A DNA stretch of 64,000 nt. Source: Rhodospirillales bacterium 24-66-33. Its GTDB lineage: Bacteria; Pseudomonadota; Alphaproteobacteria; Reyranellales; Reyranellaceae. The notes beneath the pieces were generated by a model that was not told the DNA's origin, made no database searches, and was given only the letters and a program-made list of their open reading frames with translations. Position 1 is the stretch's first letter. Each line of letters opens with the position of its first letter. Below are positions 26,077 through 33,915 of the stretch, piece by piece. The stretch lies in the NCBI GenBank assembly GCA_002281855.1, contig NCHQ01000001.1, forward strand, positions 248,001 to 312,000. The letters run 5' to 3'. Both the position numbers and the translations under genes were made by a program.

Positions 26077-26472
26077 ATGGCCGAGACCAAGGAACGCAAG
26101 CTGCCGCCGCCCGCCATCAGCGAAGAGACGCAGGCCTATTGGGACGCCGCCGGCAAGGGCAAGCTGTTGGTGCGCAAGTGCACGAGCTGCGGCCAGGCGC
26201 ACCACTATCCGCGCACGATCTGCCCGTTCTGCTTCAGCGACAAGACCGAATGGGTCGAGGCGTCGGGCAAGGGCACGATCTATTCCTACAGCGTGATGCG
26301 CCGCGCACCGGTGCCCTACGCGATCGGCTACGTCACCCTGGCCGAAGGTCCGCGCATGCTGACCAACATCGTCGACTGCGACTTCGACAAGCTGAAGTGC
26401 GATCAGGCCGTGACGGTGGTCTTCAAGCCGACCGATGGCGGCCCGCCGCTGCCGATGTTCACGCCGGCCTGA
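26077..26472 (+). CDS. DUF35 Zn-ribbon/OB-fold protein
   Basis: A 131-residue partner of thiolase-like enzymes. The rubredoxin-like zinc ribbon is CTSCGQAHHYPRTICPFC (two CxxC pairs, residues about 32-49), followed by an OB-fold with GKGTIYSYSVMRRAP. The family binds acyl-CoA and stabilises or activates the thiolase or aldolase subunit. The gene starts three bases after the thiolase-like stop. It ends at a convergent hairpin shared with the SGNH hydrolase gene. Confidence 0.92.
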   Translation: MAETKERKLPPPAISEETQAYWDAAGKGKLLVRKCTSCGQAHHYPRTICPFCFSDKTEWVEASGKGTIYSYSVMRRAPVPYAIGYVTLAEGPRMLTNIVDCDFDKLKCDQAVTVVFKPTDGGPPLPMFTPA

Positions 26473-26482
26473 TGCCGTTCGA

Positions 26483-26506
26483 CGGGAGGCTCTAGCGAGC
26501 CTCCCG
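26483..26506. terminator. Bidirectional hairpin between convergent genes
   Basis: CGGGAGGCTC and GAGCCTCCCG form a perfect 10-bp stem with a TAGC loop. The stop codon of the minus-strand SGNH gene is inside it and the DUF35 stop is eleven bases upstream. No T-tract follows. Confidence 0.6.
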
Positions 26507-27745
26507 CATCTTCGCGAGCGCGGCTGCCAGGCGCTTGGCCGCGATCTCGGTGCCAAGCTCCGTCCAATGGCCGTCCGAGACCCGGTAAGTGTTCGCCACA
26601 CCCTTGAAATCGTCTTCCAGGTCGACGACCTTGATCCCCTGCGCTTCCAGCTCCTTGCGCAGGATGCGGTGCATGATCGCCCGCTGCTTCGGATAGCTCA
26701 TGTACTTCGGCCAGGGCGCCCAGAACTCCGCGTAACTGGGATCGACAATGCCCACCGGAGCCAGGGCGATCACGAACTCGATGCCGCGTTCGCGCGCCAG
26801 GTCGCGGGCGCCGAGCAGCCAGGTCAGGGTCGCGGCGATCGCCTTTCTGTCCACGGACTGTTCGAGCTCCGCCGGCGTCAGCGGGATCGTCCAGTTTGCG
26901 GTCTCCCAGTCGACCATGCTGGCGAGCCACCAGGCCTGAATGTATTCCTCGTCGCGGGCTCGCGGTTCGAGCCGGTCCCAGAACTTGTCGCCGCCGCGCG
27001 ACAGGATCTCGCGAATGACCTTCTCGTCCTTCTCGGGGTAGTAGTAGGTCTTGACCAGCCTCACCATCGCGTCGAGGCGATCGGCGCGCGGCATCTTGAT
27101 GATCTTCTGCGCTTCGTCCGGCGGCGCCTTGTTGCCCCGACCGAACTCCGAAAGGCCGAGCCGGTTCACCAGCAGCCAGGTCAGACGGGGCGCCACCGCA
27201 CTGAGCCACGACGGCTGCGGGCGCTCGGCGATGAACGGCGGGATGCGCCATGGCGAGAGTGCATCCAACACAAAGTCGTTGCCCGAGAAGAACATGAGGA
27301 CCAGCGCATCGGGCTGCAGCGACAAGGCGATGTTGCGGATGCGGTAGTAGTATTGGGGGGGACCCGTCGCGGAGATTCCGAGGGTGGCCACCTCCCAGTC
27401 GCGGTGGCCTTCCGAGCGCCACAGCTCCTCGAGCTTCATGCCGACCGATTCCTCGACGAACGCGCCTTCGAGGAAACTGTCGCCGACCAGGACGGTCCGG
27501 AATGTCCCGGCCGGCTTCTCCAGCGGATGCTCGCGGTCGCGCATGCCCCAGCTGTTGTAGGTCGGAACCGGCTGTGTGCCGGTGAGCGTGCTTGCGACCG
27601 ATGCGTTGGAGACCTCGATCGGCCGCAGCTCACGCGCCGGCCAGGGCGGCACGACGAAGGAGCTCAGCAGTTCGAGGCCGGCCACCGTGACCGCCACGAG
27701 CAGGGCCGCGAAGATGCCCGAGAACCAGAGACGCTTGTGCTTCAT
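26492..27745 (-). CDS. Membrane-anchored SGNH/GDSL hydrolase
   Basis: A 417-residue protein. An N-terminal hydrophobic segment (residues 7-28) probably anchors it with the domain in the periplasm. The SGNH blocks are complete: VGDSFLEGA with the nucleophile serine, LGISATGPP with the glycine, FFSGNDF with the asparagine, and DGHWTELG with the Asp/His pair. This is the lipase/O-acetyl-esterase or AlgX/AlgJ-like acetyltransferase class. No polysaccharide genes are adjacent, so the target is unknown. It is convergent with the DUF35 gene. Confidence 0.87.
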   Translation of the reverse strand: MKHKRLWFSGIFAALLVAVTVAGLELLSSFVVPPWPARELRPIEVSNASVASTLTGTQPVPTYNSWGMRDREHPLEKPAGTFRTVLVGDSFLEGAFVEESVGMKLEELWRSEGHRDWEVATLGISATGPPQYYYRIRNIALSLQPDALVLMFFSGNDFVLDALSPWRIPPFIAERPQPSWLSAVAPRLTWLLVNRLGLSEFGRGNKAPPDEAQKIIKMPRADRLDAMVRLVKTYYYPEKDEKVIREILSRGGDKFWDRLEPRARDEEYIQAWWLASMVDWETANWTIPLTPAELEQSVDRKAIAATLTWLLGARDLARERGIEFVIALAPVGIVDPSYAEFWAPWPKYMSYPKQRAIMHRILRKELEAQGIKVVDLEDDFKGVANTYRVSDGHWTELGTEIAAKRLAAALAKMREAR

Positions 27746-27804
27746 CGGGCCTGCTCATAGCCCATCGGGAGCGTCTCTCCAACGGCCCGCTATTGTCGCG
27801 CCGG

Positions 27805-30141
27805 TCAGCCGTTCAGCGCCGCCCACACCCGTTCCGGCGTCGCCGGCATGTTGATGTGCTTGCCGCCCAGCGCGTCGGAGATGGCGTTCATCACCGAAGG
27901 CAGGGAGCCGGCGCAGCCGGCCTCGCCGCAGCCCTTGGCGCCCAGCACGTTGGTCGTCGCCGGCACCGAGTGATAGTCGATCTTGAAGGACGGGGCGTCG
28001 CCCGCCCGCGGAATCGCATAGTCGGTGAAGCTGCCGGTCAGCGGCTGGCCTTCCTCGCTGTAGACGACATGTTCGAAGATCGCCTGGCTGATGCCCTGGA
28101 CCACGCCGCCGTGGCTCTGGCCCTCGACCAGCATCGGATTGATCACCGTCCCGAAGTCGCCGACCATCGTGTACTTCACGACCTCGACATGGCCGGTGTC
28201 GGGATCGATTTCGACCTCCGCCACATGGGTGCCGTTGGGATAGGCCGACGGCGCCGCCTCGTGGACGTGGCTGACGTCGAGCGTGGCGGGCACGCCCTCG
28301 GGCAGCTTCATGCCGCTGCGCAGTTTGCTGGCCAGTTCCAGGATGCCGATGCCACGGTCGGTGCCGACGATCTCGAAACGGCCGAGCTTGAACTCGATGT
28401 CGGCAGCCGAGGCTTCGAGCGCGACGCCCGCGATCTCCTTGCCCTTTTCGATCACCTTGTCGGACGCCTCCATGATGGCCGCGCCCGACGCCATGATCGA
28501 CTTGGAGCCGCCAGTGCCGCCGCCGGCGATCAGCAGGTCGCTGTCGCCCTGCTTCAGCTTGATCCGATGGAACGGGATGCCGAGCTTGGTGGTGAGGACC
28601 TGGGCGAACGCCGACCAGTGGCCCTGGCCGTAGTCCAGCGTGCCGGTGATGATCGTGACGTCGCCATTGTCCTCGAAGCGCAGGCCGCCCATCTCGTTTG
28701 TGGGCGGCGCCGTCACTTCGAGATAGTCGCCGATGCCCAGCCCGCGCAGCTTGCCGCGGCTGGCGCTCTCCTGCTTGCGGACGGCGAAGCCCGAGACGTC
28801 CGCCAGCTCCAGCGCCTTGTCGAGCAGCACGGTGAACTCGCCGCTGTCGTAGGTGGTGCCCGACGCGGTCTTGTAGGGCATTTCTTCGGGCTTGATGTGA
28901 TTGCGCCGGCGCATCTCCACCTGGTCGAGACCCATCTCGCGCGCGGCGGTGGTGATCAGACGTTCCATGAAATAATTGGCCTCGGGCCGGCCGGCGCCGC
29001 GATAGGCGCCGATCGGCGAGGTGTGGGTGAACGCCACCTTGGTCTGCACCTCGATCAGCGGCGTGCGGTAGACCGCGGCGAGATTGCGCGAAACGCCCAG
29101 CGCTCCCATGGCCGCGCCGACGTTCGAGAGATAGGCGCCGAGGTTGGCGTAGCCCTTGAGGCGCACGGCGAGAAAGGTGCCGTCCTTGTCGAGGGCCAGC
29201 TCGGCATCGAAATCGTGGTCGCGCCCGTGCTGGTCGCTGAGGAAGCTGCCGGACCGGTCGTCGGTCCACTTCACCGGACGTCCGAGGATCTTCGAGGCAT
29301 GGAAGAGGCCGGCATATTCGGGATAGGGCGAGCCCTTCATGCCGAACGAACCGCCGACATTGCCGGTGACCACGCGCATCTGCGCCGGCTTGATGCCCAG
29401 CAGAGCGGCCATCTGGTTCTTCAGGCCGAACACGCCCTGGCAACCCGCATAGAGCGTCGAGCGATCCGTCTCCTTGTCGTAGTGGCCGATCGCCGTGCGC
29501 GGCTCCATGGCGCAGACGACGATGCGGTTGCTGACGATGTGGAGCTTCGTCACGTGCGCGGCCCTGGCGAAGGCCTCTTCGACCTTGGCGCTGTCGCCGA
29601 ACTGGAAGTCGGCGCAGACATTGTTCGGCACGTCGTCGAAGACCGTCGGTGCGCCGGGCTGGGCGGCGGCGCGCGCCTCGGTCACCGCGGGCAGCGCTTC
29701 GATATCGAGGACGACCGCTTCCGCCGCGTCTCGCGCCTGGGCCTGGGTCTCGGCTACGACGAAGGCCACCGGATCGCCGACGAAGCGCACCTTGTCGGTG
29801 GCCAGCGAATAGCGCGTCGGCGTCTTCATCTGCGAGCCGTCGCGGTTGGGCACCATCATCACCGTCTTCAGCGCGCCATAGCCGGCGGCGTTGAGGTCGG
29901 CGCCGGTCCAGATCCCGAGGACGCCCGGCATGGCGCGCGCTTCCTCGGCATCGATCCCCTTCAGGAGACCGTGCGCCACCTGGCTGCGGACCATCACCGC
30001 ATAGGCCTGGCCGGGGAGGTTGATGTCGTCGGTGTAGCGGCCCTGGCCCTTCAGCAGGGTCGGGTCCTCCTGGCGCGGCACCGGCTGGCCGACGCCGAAT
30101 TTCATCAGATCGAGATTGTCCGCATCGAGGGGCGCGTTCAT
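27805..30141 (-). CDS. Xanthine dehydrogenase family molybdenum-binding subunit
   Basis: Large molybdopterin-cytosine-dinucleotide subunit, 778 residues, of the aerobic CO dehydrogenase/aldehyde oxidase class. GQGRYTDDI opens the first domain. AYRGAGRPEA is the form II active-site loop, unlike AYRCSFR of true CO dehydrogenase, and KGCGEAGC supplies the base glutamate. VTGNVGGSFGMKG and DYGQGHW bind the cofactor. The FAD and [2Fe-2S] subunits that normally flank it are absent here, so it either uses unlinked partners or another electron carrier. It diverges from a hydantoinase B gene, which hints at an N-heterocycle substrate (inference). Confidence 0.9.
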   Translation of the reverse strand: MNAPLDADNLDLMKFGVGQPVPRQEDPTLLKGQGRYTDDINLPGQAYAVMVRSQVAHGLLKGIDAEEARAMPGVLGIWTGADLNAAGYGALKTVMMVPNRDGSQMKTPTRYSLATDKVRFVGDPVAFVVAETQAQARDAAEAVVLDIEALPAVTEARAAAQPGAPTVFDDVPNNVCADFQFGDSAKVEEAFARAAHVTKLHIVSNRIVVCAMEPRTAIGHYDKETDRSTLYAGCQGVFGLKNQMAALLGIKPAQMRVVTGNVGGSFGMKGSPYPEYAGLFHASKILGRPVKWTDDRSGSFLSDQHGRDHDFDAELALDKDGTFLAVRLKGYANLGAYLSNVGAAMGALGVSRNLAAVYRTPLIEVQTKVAFTHTSPIGAYRGAGRPEANYFMERLITTAAREMGLDQVEMRRRNHIKPEEMPYKTASGTTYDSGEFTVLLDKALELADVSGFAVRKQESASRGKLRGLGIGDYLEVTAPPTNEMGGLRFEDNGDVTIITGTLDYGQGHWSAFAQVLTTKLGIPFHRIKLKQGDSDLLIAGGGTGGSKSIMASGAAIMEASDKVIEKGKEIAGVALEASAADIEFKLGRFEIVGTDRGIGILELASKLRSGMKLPEGVPATLDVSHVHEAAPSAYPNGTHVAEVEIDPDTGHVEVVKYTMVGDFGTVINPMLVEGQSHGGVVQGISQAIFEHVVYSEEGQPLTGSFTDYAIPRAGDAPSFKIDYHSVPATTNVLGAKGCGEAGCAGSLPSVMNAISDALGGKHINMPATPERVWAALNG

Positions 30142-30220
30142 GGGAATTCCGCTTCAAAAAGTGGGGGATTTGAACGGCATCATAGCGCAGGGAGGCATGG
30201 GCTGTGCTAGTGATTCGGAC

Positions 30221-31918
30221 ATGTCGAACCTCGATCCCGTCACATTGACAGTCATCCAGAACGGCCTGGTCCAGGTCTGCAACGAGATGGACCTGGCGTT
30301 CGTGCGTGCGGCCTTCTCGCCGGTGATCTCGGAGGGCATGGACCGCTCCGACGGGATCTACGACACGGTCGACGGCTCGCTGATCGCCCAGGGGGAACTG
30401 GGCCTGCCAGTGTTCGTCGGCACCATGCAGTTTTCCACCCGCGCCGTGATCGAGCGGGTGAAGACGCATTATGCCGGCAAGGTCGATCCGGGCGACGTGT
30501 TCATCGTCAACGACCCCTATCTCGGCGGCACGCATCTGATGGACGTGCGGTTCGTGAAGCCGTTCTTCTACAACGGCGAGCTGTTCGCCTGGCTGGCCAA
30601 TACCGGCCACTGGCCCGATGTCGGCGGCATGGTGCCGGGCGGCTTCTCCGCCAGCGCGACCGAGGTCGAGCAGGAGGGGCTGCGCCTGCCGCCCGTGAAA
30701 TTCTTCAAGAAGGGCGAGATGGACCAGGAGATCCTGTCCATCATCATGTCCAACATCCGCATCGCCGATCAGCGCATCGGTGACATCAAGGCCCAGGCCG
30801 CCGCGCTCACCACGGGCGAGGTGCGCCTCACCGAGCTGATCGACCGCTACGGCGCCGACGTGGTGCGGGCGGCGATCGCGGAGATGCGCCACCGGGCCGA
30901 ACGGCAGATGCGCGCCAAGATCGCCGACATTCCCGACGGCGTCTATGAAGGCAGCTCGCAGGTCGACAGCGACGGCGTCGTCGACGAGCCGCTCACGATC
31001 AAGATGAAGATCACGAAGACGGGCGACGAGCTTCTGTTCGACATGACCGGGTCGAGCCCGCCCTGTCGCGGCCCGATGAACAGCGTGATCGCCACGACCA
31101 AGTCGGCGATCTATCTCGCGGTGAAGCACGTCTTTCCCGACGTGCCGATCAATGCCGGCACCTTCGAGCCGCTGCGCATCGTCGAACCCGAGGGCACGTT
31201 CCTGTACGCGAAGTATCCGCGGCCGGTATCGGGCTGTGCGGCCGAGGTGAGCCAGCGCATCGCCGAGGCGGTGTTCGCGGCGCTCACCAAGGCCATTCCC
31301 GACCTGCTCTTCGCCGCGCCCGCCGGAACCTCCGGCAACCTGGGCATCGGCGGCTACGATCCGGAGCGCAAGCGCAACTACATCATGTATCTCTTCACCG
31401 GCGGCGGCTACGGCGGCTTCCAGGGCGGCGATGGCTTGAGCAACGGCTGCTCGACCATCGGCATTTCCAAGATGCCGCCGGTCGAAGTGCTGGAGCAGTT
31501 CTACCCCGTGCTGTTCGAGGAGTTCTCCCTGCGCGAAGGCTCAGGCGGCGCCGGCGAGTTCCGCGGCGGATTCGGCATCAATTATGCCATCAAGCTGCGG
31601 CGCGGCGAGGCGCGCGTCTCGATGGTGATGGACCATGGCCGCACCGGTCCGCAGGGGGCGCTGGGCGGCGGCGCCGGCGGCACCAACACGGTGCAGATCG
31701 ACCAGCGCGGCAAGCCCTATCACCCGCCGCACATTTCCAAGGACCAGGACATCGAGATCGGCGTCGGCGACGTGGTGCGCGTCTCGACGCCCGGAGGCGG
31801 CGGCTTCGGCGATCCCGCGAAGCGCAGCGCCGAGGCGGTCGCCCGCGACGTAGCGCGCGGCTACTACGGCGCGGCGGAAGCGCGCGAGAAGTTCGGCCCG
31901 GCGCAGGCTGCCGAATGA
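30221..31918 (+). CDS. Hydantoinase/oxoprolinase subunit B family protein
   Basis: A 565-residue subunit B. It has LDPVTLTVIQNGLVQVCNEM at the N-terminus, VFIVNDPYLGGTHLMDV, ANTGHWPDVGGMVPGGF, RGPMNSVIATTKSA, and the C-terminal RVSTPGGGGFGDP. I start at ATG 30221, where family similarity begins; ATGs at 30197 and 30116 are open but add unrelated residues, and none has a well-placed binding site. Subunit A is not beside it; one lies at 99-2171. Four-base overlaps tie it to the secreted protein and asparaginase that follow, suggesting an amide or imide degradation unit (inference). Confidence 0.9.
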   Translation: MSNLDPVTLTVIQNGLVQVCNEMDLAFVRAAFSPVISEGMDRSDGIYDTVDGSLIAQGELGLPVFVGTMQFSTRAVIERVKTHYAGKVDPGDVFIVNDPYLGGTHLMDVRFVKPFFYNGELFAWLANTGHWPDVGGMVPGGFSASATEVEQEGLRLPPVKFFKKGEMDQEILSIIMSNIRIADQRIGDIKAQAAALTTGEVRLTELIDRYGADVVRAAIAEMRHRAERQMRAKIADIPDGVYEGSSQVDSDGVVDEPLTIKMKITKTGDELLFDMTGSSPPCRGPMNSVIATTKSAIYLAVKHVFPDVPINAGTFEPLRIVEPEGTFLYAKYPRPVSGCAAEVSQRIAEAVFAALTKAIPDLLFAAPAGTSGNLGIGGYDPERKRNYIMYLFTGGGYGGFQGGDGLSNGCSTIGISKMPPVEVLEQFYPVLFEEFSLREGSGGAGEFRGGFGINYAIKLRRGEARVSMVMDHGRTGPQGALGGGAGGTNTVQIDQRGKPYHPPHISKDQDIEIGVGDVVRVSTPGGGGFGDPAKRSAEAVARDVARGYYGAAEAREKFGPAQAAE

Positions 31919-32442
31919 GCGCCCATCGACGCTCGTTCCTCGCCCTGCCGATGGTCTTGCTCGCGGCCGACGCCGCAGCACAATCGGCGTCATGGTTCCC
32001 CGTCGAAGGGGCCGACAAGTCGTTCTTCGTCGAGATGCCGGGCGCACCGGTCTACAAGGTGCTCGACACGGTCTCGCCCGGCGGCGCGCCCTTCGTCTAT
32101 CACTCCTACAGTCTCGAATATCGCCGGCTTTCGTTCGTGGCGCAGAGCGCGCTCTATCCCGCCGACGTCGATGTGCGCCAACCCAGGCTCAACCTGCAAT
32201 CCGCCCTCGACGATCGCGCGCAGCGCCTGGCTGGCGGCAAATGGACCAGCGTCGACTGGAAGACGGTGCAGGGCGCACCGGCCGTCGAATCGACCGGGCC
32301 GCTGGCCGGCGGCAATGCACTGCGGCAGCTCGTCGTGCTGAAGGGCCGGCAGTACGTCTCTCTAGGCTATCTCGCGCCGGCCGACGCGCTGCGTGCGCCG
32401 GAAGCCGAGCGTTTCTTTCGTTCCCTGAGGCTTTTGTCATGA
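31915..32442 (+). CDS. Secreted protein of unknown function
   Basis: A 175-residue protein. The N-terminus MSAHRRSFLALPMVLLAADA has twin arginines, a hydrophobic core and an AAAQS cut site. The mature part starts WFPVEGADKSFFVEMPG, a pattern seen in small periplasmic proteins that compare a processed variable with a threshold-like beta fold, but I do not recognise the family. It overlaps hydantoinase B and asparaginase by four bases each (ATGA both times), so all three are translated together. No cysteines or catalytic motifs stand out. Confidence 0.75.
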   Translation: MSAHRRSFLALPMVLLAADAAAQSASWFPVEGADKSFFVEMPGAPVYKVLDTVSPGGAPFVYHSYSLEYRRLSFVAQSALYPADVDVRQPRLNLQSALDDRAQRLAGGKWTSVDWKTVQGAPAVESTGPLAGGNALRQLVVLKGRQYVSLGYLAPADALRAPEAERFFRSLRLLS

Positions 32443-33458
32443 CTCTTCCGCGTATCCAGATCCTGGCCCTCGGCGGCACCATCGCGACGGCGCCGGATGC
32501 CTCCGGCGCGATGCAGATGGGGCTGGGCGCCGACGATCTCGTCGCTGCCGTGCCGCTGCTGGCCGGGCTGGCCGACATTCGCGCCGAGACGGTGTCGCGG
32601 GTCGGCAGCCATTCGCTATCCTTCGACCAGATCCATGCGCTCGCGCAGAAGATCATGAGTCTCGACGTCGACGGCGTGGTGGTGACGCAAGGCACCGACA
32701 CGCTCGAGGAGACGAGCTTCCTGCTCGACCTGCTGGTCGAGCGCGACATTCCGGTCATCGTGACGGCGGCGATGCGCAATCCGGCACTCACCTCGCCGGA
32801 CGGGCCGGGCAATTTGCTCGCGGCGGTGCGCGCGGCCTGCGATCCCTGGGTGAAGGCACATGCGAAGGCGCTCGGTGTCGTCGTGGTGATGCTGGACGAG
32901 ATCTATGCCGCGTCCGACGTGCTGAAGATCCATCCGACCCGGCTCAACGCCTTCGCCTCGCCGCAGACCGGCCCGCTGGCGGCACTGGTCGAGGAGAGGG
33001 TCGTGCCGCTGTCGCTGCCGGTGCGCGCCCCGATCGAAGCGGCGCGCAAGCGGCTGGGGGCGGCGGCCGAGGGCCGGGAGCAGCCGGTGGCGCTGCTGTG
33101 GCTGGGACTGGACGAGCCCGGCTACATCCTCGAGGCGATGGTCGACCATCGCGACCAGCTCGGCTATCGCGGCGTCGTCGTCGGCGCGATGGGCGGCGGT
33201 CATGTTCCCGAACGCGTCGCCTCGCTGGTGGGCCAACTGGCCGAGATCATCCCGACCGTCGTATCGCCGCGCGCCGGCGGCGGGCCGCTGCTGCGTCAGA
33301 CCTATGGCGGTCCGAGCTCGGAAATTGCCCTGCGCAAGGCGGGGCTCATCTGGGGCGGCCGTCTCAATCCGCTGAAGGCGCGCGTCCTGCTGCAGACCTG
33401 CCTGCGCGCCGGACTCGATCGGCCGGCGATCGCCGAAGTATTCGACGTCTTCGGCTAA
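32439..33458 (+). CDS. Asparaginase family amidohydrolase
   Basis: Bacterial type I/II L-asparaginase, 339 residues. The first nucleophile threonine is in LGGTIATAP (T14). The second catalytic motif is TQGTDTLEE at 83-91, followed by ITAAMRNP-like VTAAMRNPALTSPDGP. No signal peptide, so cytosolic. The C-terminal half is less conserved (VGAMGGGHVPE), and some residues shaping asparagine specificity differ, so another beta- or gamma-amide, or a ring-opened hydantoin product, is possible. Its stop overlaps the stop of the convergent DUF983 gene within CTAA. Confidence 0.9.
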   Translation: MTLPRIQILALGGTIATAPDASGAMQMGLGADDLVAAVPLLAGLADIRAETVSRVGSHSLSFDQIHALAQKIMSLDVDGVVVTQGTDTLEETSFLLDLLVERDIPVIVTAAMRNPALTSPDGPGNLLAAVRAACDPWVKAHAKALGVVVVMLDEIYAASDVLKIHPTRLNAFASPQTGPLAALVEERVVPLSLPVRAPIEAARKRLGAAAEGREQPVALLWLGLDEPGYILEAMVDHRDQLGYRGVVVGAMGGGHVPERVASLVGQLAEIIPTVVSPRAGGGPLLRQTYGGPSSEIALRKAGLIWGGRLNPLKARVLLQTCLRAGLDRPAIAEVFDVFG

Positions 33459-33841
33459 CAGGGCTCGGCGCGGGCCTGCTTCGCCGCGGCGAAGCCGTGC
33501 ATGCCCATGTGCCATTGCAAAGCGACGATCAGGCCCTTGATCGGCTGAAGCAGGCCGATCGACAGGATGATCACCATCGGCGCCCATAGGAACGTATGGA
33601 GCCAGTAGGACGGCTGGTAGACGATCTCCACATACATGGCGATCGGCACGACCAGATGGCCGACCAGGAAGATCGTCAGATAGGCCGGAAAGTCGTCGGC
33701 GCGGTGATGGTGCAGATCCTCGCCGCAGGCCGGGCAACGGTCGGCGACCTTCACGAAGGCGCGGAAAAGCTTGCCCTCGCCGCAGGCCGGGCAGCGACCC
33801 AGCATGCCCCGCAGAAGATAAAGACCGCCCTTGCCAGCCAT
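33455..33841 (-). CDS. DUF983 membrane protein with zinc ribbon
   Basis: A 128-residue protein. Two CxxC knuckles (RCPACGEGK and RCPACGED, about residues 13-40) precede two membrane segments (LTIFLVGHLVVPIAMYVEIVY and FLWAPMVIILSIGLLQPIKGLIVAL). This is the DUF983 family, often beside heme-copper or quinol oxidase genes. I start at the ATG with GGAGG five bases ahead (33841). It diverges from the MocR-cioAB unit, which fits a link to respiratory oxidase assembly (inference). Confidence 0.88.
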   Translation of the reverse strand: MAGKGGLYLLRGMLGRCPACGEGKLFRAFVKVADRCPACGEDLHHHRADDFPAYLTIFLVGHLVVPIAMYVEIVYQPSYWLHTFLWAPMVIILSIGLLQPIKGLIVALQWHMGMHGFAAAKQARAEPC

Positions 33842-33865
33842 TACGTCCTCCATCGATTGTCCGCT

Positions 33866-33891
33866 TGTATATCCATACGGATGGCCATACA
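33866..33891. promoter_or_regulatory. Repeat region between DUF983 and mocR
   Basis: TGTAT and ATACA flank sixteen bases, and CCATAC occurs twice (33873, 33885) twelve bases apart. The 74-base divergent gap is AT-richer than its surroundings. MocR proteins usually bind direct repeats near their own promoter, so this is the likely site. Confidence 0.4.
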
Positions 33892-33915
33892 TTCAAGGAC
33901 AAGGAGCGATATTGT

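Noticed and set aside
27805..30141. Aerobic CO dehydrogenase CoxL
   Set aside because: The active-site loop is AYRGAGR (form II), not AYRCSFR, and coxM/coxS are absent.
27793..30210. 805-residue plus-strand frame opposite the molybdenum hydroxylase
   Set aside because: Antisense shadow; low-complexity His/Arg/Leu composition and no motif, while the minus strand has all family motifs.
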